Shown here piece after piece: positions 62,300 through 64,000 of a stretch of 64,000 nucleotides of DNA (the first letter of the stretch is position 1; the number at the start of each line of letters is the position of its first letter). A program made the translations under genes and the position numbers. Below the pieces are notes generated by a model. The model was given only the letters and a program-made list of their open reading frames with translations, had not been told where the DNA came from and ran no database searches. Source of the DNA: Polyangium jinanense (lineage in GTDB: Bacteria > Myxococcota > Polyangia > Polyangiales > Polyangiaceae); assembly GCF_028435365.1 (NCBI RefSeq), contig NZ_JAGTJJ010000007.1, positions 186,001 through 250,000 on the forward strand, given 5' to 3'.

Positions 62300-64000
62300 T
62301 CACTCCGCGGCGATCGGCTCGTACGTCGTCGTGCGAATCTCGGGGTTGTTCTCGAACACGGCCTTGCCCATGAGCTGCTCCAAGAGCGGTCGGAAGCGCA
62401 CCATGGCCTTGCCGCGCACGATGTCCCGGAGGACGAGCGCGTCCTCGCGGGCCTTCGCGATCGTCTCGGGATTCGTCGCCTTTCGGTAGACCTCGGCGAT
62501 CGTCCCGGGCGCGTTCACGGCCGCCTCGCGCAGCACCTCGGCCGCGTGTTTGGCCTTGTCGATCGCGCGCTCCGCGGCCGACTTCTTGATGAGCGGCGCC
62601 ACCACGTAGACCAGGTTTGCCGCCGTCCCCGCGACGCGGTGGGGCGGGTAGTAGAGCGCGCTCTTGTACTTCGGGTTCGCGTCGAGGAACGCGCGCACCT
62701 CTTCGATCGTCACGCCCTCCTCGGCGAGCACGCGCTCGAGCTCCTGCTCGGCCGCGATCCGCGCCTTGAACATGTACATCTGGATGCGCGAGTAGAAGTT
62801 CGCCGCGCCGTCGCCGCTCGTCTCGACCGCGCAGAAGATCGTGCCCGGGTACTTCCCGGTGATCAGCGACTGCACGCCGTCCGAGACGCCGGACGACGGC
62901 ATGCATCCAAACGGCTTCACGCTCACCGTGATGTGCGCCTTCGCGCGCACTGTGTTCACGATCAGCTTGCCGACCTCCATGTGCCCTTCGCCGCCGCGGA
63001 GATCGTTCGAGTAGTAGTCCTCGGCCACCTGCGCGACGAGGTCCATGTCCGGCAGGTGATAGTCGTGCAGGCCGATCGGTTGCGCGAACGCCTGGAAGCC
63101 GACCTTCAGCGCCGCCTCCGCGAGCCGCATCGTGGCGATCCGCTTCGCCACGTCGAACTCGCCCTGGTGGTCCTTGAGGCCCATCGTCCCCTCGTCCACG
63201 CCGCGCAGCACCTCGCGATCCTGCGTGTCGTGACGGACCTCCCACACGTTGTAGAGCAGCCACGCCGTCGTGAGCTGAATGTCGTTCTCGGCGCCCTCGC
63301 TCTCGAGGAACTTCTGGAGCTGGTAGTTGCCGTCGCCCTCCGTCGTCATCGCCCAGAACTCGCCGATGATCGACGCCTTCGCGCGCACACGCAGCCGGTC
63401 GACCTCGATGGCCTCGAAGAGCTTGCGGCACTTGTAGAGCGCGACGAACACGTTCGTCTGATCGTGCAGCGACTTGTAGATGATGCGCTTGGCCTCCTCG
63501 AGCGCCTTGTTCGTCGCGCCGGGCACGACCTCGTAGGGCCGGATGCGGTAGCCGAGCGCGTTCAGCACGTCGCCGCACACGATGCCCTTCACGATCCCCA
63601 CGAAAAACGCGGGGTTCATGTCGATGCCCACGTCGTCGCCCGTCGCTTGCGACAGGCCTCCGGTCTGCTGGAACAGCATCACCCGGAAGCCGTCGAAGCC
63701 CGCGTCGCGCAGCGCCTTGCGGTACTCCGTCACGTACATCCCGAAGCGGCAGGGCCCGCACGCGCCGGCCGTCAGGAACACGTAGTTCTTGACGACCTCC
63801 TCGCTGGTCAAACCCTGCTCGTCGCGGAGTTTGATCAGGTAGTTCACCAGGTTGCCGACGGTGAAATACGTCGGGTTGCACTGCCCGCGGTTGCCGAACT
63901 CCTTGCCGACCTGCAGGCCTTCCTGGTCCGGACAGCCGATGTTCTTGATCTTGTAGCCGAGTCCGCCGAGCGCGCCTTCCACGAGGAAGTCCTGCGCCGC
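62300..64000 (-). CDS. 2-hydroxyacyl-CoA dehydratase / acyl-CoA dehydratase activase-type protein, C-terminal part
   Basis: The open frame runs off the right edge, and the 567 codons visible are the C-terminal part. The first in-frame GTG at 63982 is not a proven start. Cys positions are typical of the HgdB/DUF2229 group: NIGCPDQEG, RGQCNPTYF, TAGACGPCRFG (Cys-x-x-Cys) and KPFGCMPSSGVSDG. These proteins bind a [4Fe-4S] cluster and take part in radical dehydration of 2-hydroxyacyl-CoA or in its activation. The rest lies outside, so it could be a fusion of activase and dehydratase. Other strand readings in the region are shadows. Confidence 0.75.
   Translation of the reverse strand, partial: AAQDFLVEGALGGLGYKIKNIGCPDQEGLQVGKEFGNRGQCNPTYFTVGNLVNYLIKLRDEQGLTSEEVVKNYVFLTAGACGPCRFGMYVTEYRKALRDAGFDGFRVMLFQQTGGLSQATGDDVGIDMNPAFFVGIVKGIVCGDVLNALGYRIRPYEVVPGATNKALEEAKRIIYKSLHDQTNVFVALYKCRKLFEAIEVDRLRVRAKASIIGEFWAMTTEGDGNYQLQKFLESEGAENDIQLTTAWLLYNVWEVRHDTQDREVLRGVDEGTMGLKDHQGEFDVAKRIATMRLAEAALKVGFQAFAQPIGLHDYHLPDMDLVAQVAEDYYSNDLRGGEGHMEVGKLIVNTVRAKAHITVSVKPFGCMPSSGVSDGVQSLITGKYPGTIFCAVETSGDGAANFYSRIQMYMFKARIAAEQELERVLAEEGVTIEEVRAFLDANPKYKSALYYPPHRVAGTAANLVYVVAPLIKKSAAERAIDKAKHAAEVLREAAVNAPGTIAEVYRKATNPETIAKAREDALVLRDIVRGKAMVRFRPLLEQLMGKAVFENNPEIRTTTYEPIAAE

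Overview
This window is high-GC DNA from a bacterium that looks like a myxobacterium, probably of the Polyangium/Sorangium type. The evidence is the strong G/C bias at third codon positions, the Myxococcales-type Cys-rich repeats, the many lipoproteins with Ser/Gly-rich linkers, a stressosome module, and type IV pilus genes. The calls below come from reading the sequence and recalling protein families. No database search was run.

Region A (1-28675) is the distal part of a contractile, phage-tail-like system, most likely an extracellular contractile injection system (eCIS). It opens with the C-terminus of a putative baseplate protein and a tail-protein-I-like protein (154-2613). Four consecutive proteins follow that share an N-terminal Y-x-G-x-x-L ... 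G-x-V-x-G-L-x-V signature (2610-11240). The last of these is fused to a propeller-like and coiled-coil region and is a candidate fibre. Next come a possible tape-measure or assembly protein (11237-12931) and a giant 3582-residue modular protein (12950-23698) with a nucleotidyltransferase-like motif, which is a candidate payload. A gene overlapping its 3' end, a divergent pentapeptide-repeat gene, an unknown gene and an Afp15-like AAA+ ATPase (26684-28675) complete the block. Sheath, tube and spike genes must lie to the left of the window.

Region B (28726-30990) is a scar of mobility. It holds a fragment of a Cys-rich gene, a decayed tyrosine recombinase (frameshift and loss of the first catalytic Arg), and the tmRNA gene ssrA on the minus strand, whose 3' end is a classic island attachment site. 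The eCIS block lies on the recombinase side of ssrA.

Region C (30987-37161) holds a YggX-like iron-trafficking protein, a large Gly-linker/disulfide-repeat lipoprotein, a P460-like cytochrome lipoprotein, another lipoprotein and a secreted family I lipase. Region D (37478-40710) is a compact stressosome operon: RsbR-like, RsbS-like, RsbT-like, RsbX-like and a second small HATPase.

Region E (40716-50666) carries an SGNH hydrolase, a two-FHA membrane protein, three tandem AIM24-family proteins, an M48 peptidase, a coiled-coil protein, a UbiB-type kinase and a serine beta-lactamase-fold protein. Region F (50758-64000) has overlapping pilC and pilS-like genes, an MlaC-like periplasmic protein with a terminator, a TPR protein, aspartate kinase, an acidic beta-propeller-like protein, a DUF4911-like protein with two partners, a PhnD-like binding protein without a signal peptide, and the C-terminal part of a 2-hydroxyacyl-CoA dehydratase/activase-type protein running off the right edge.
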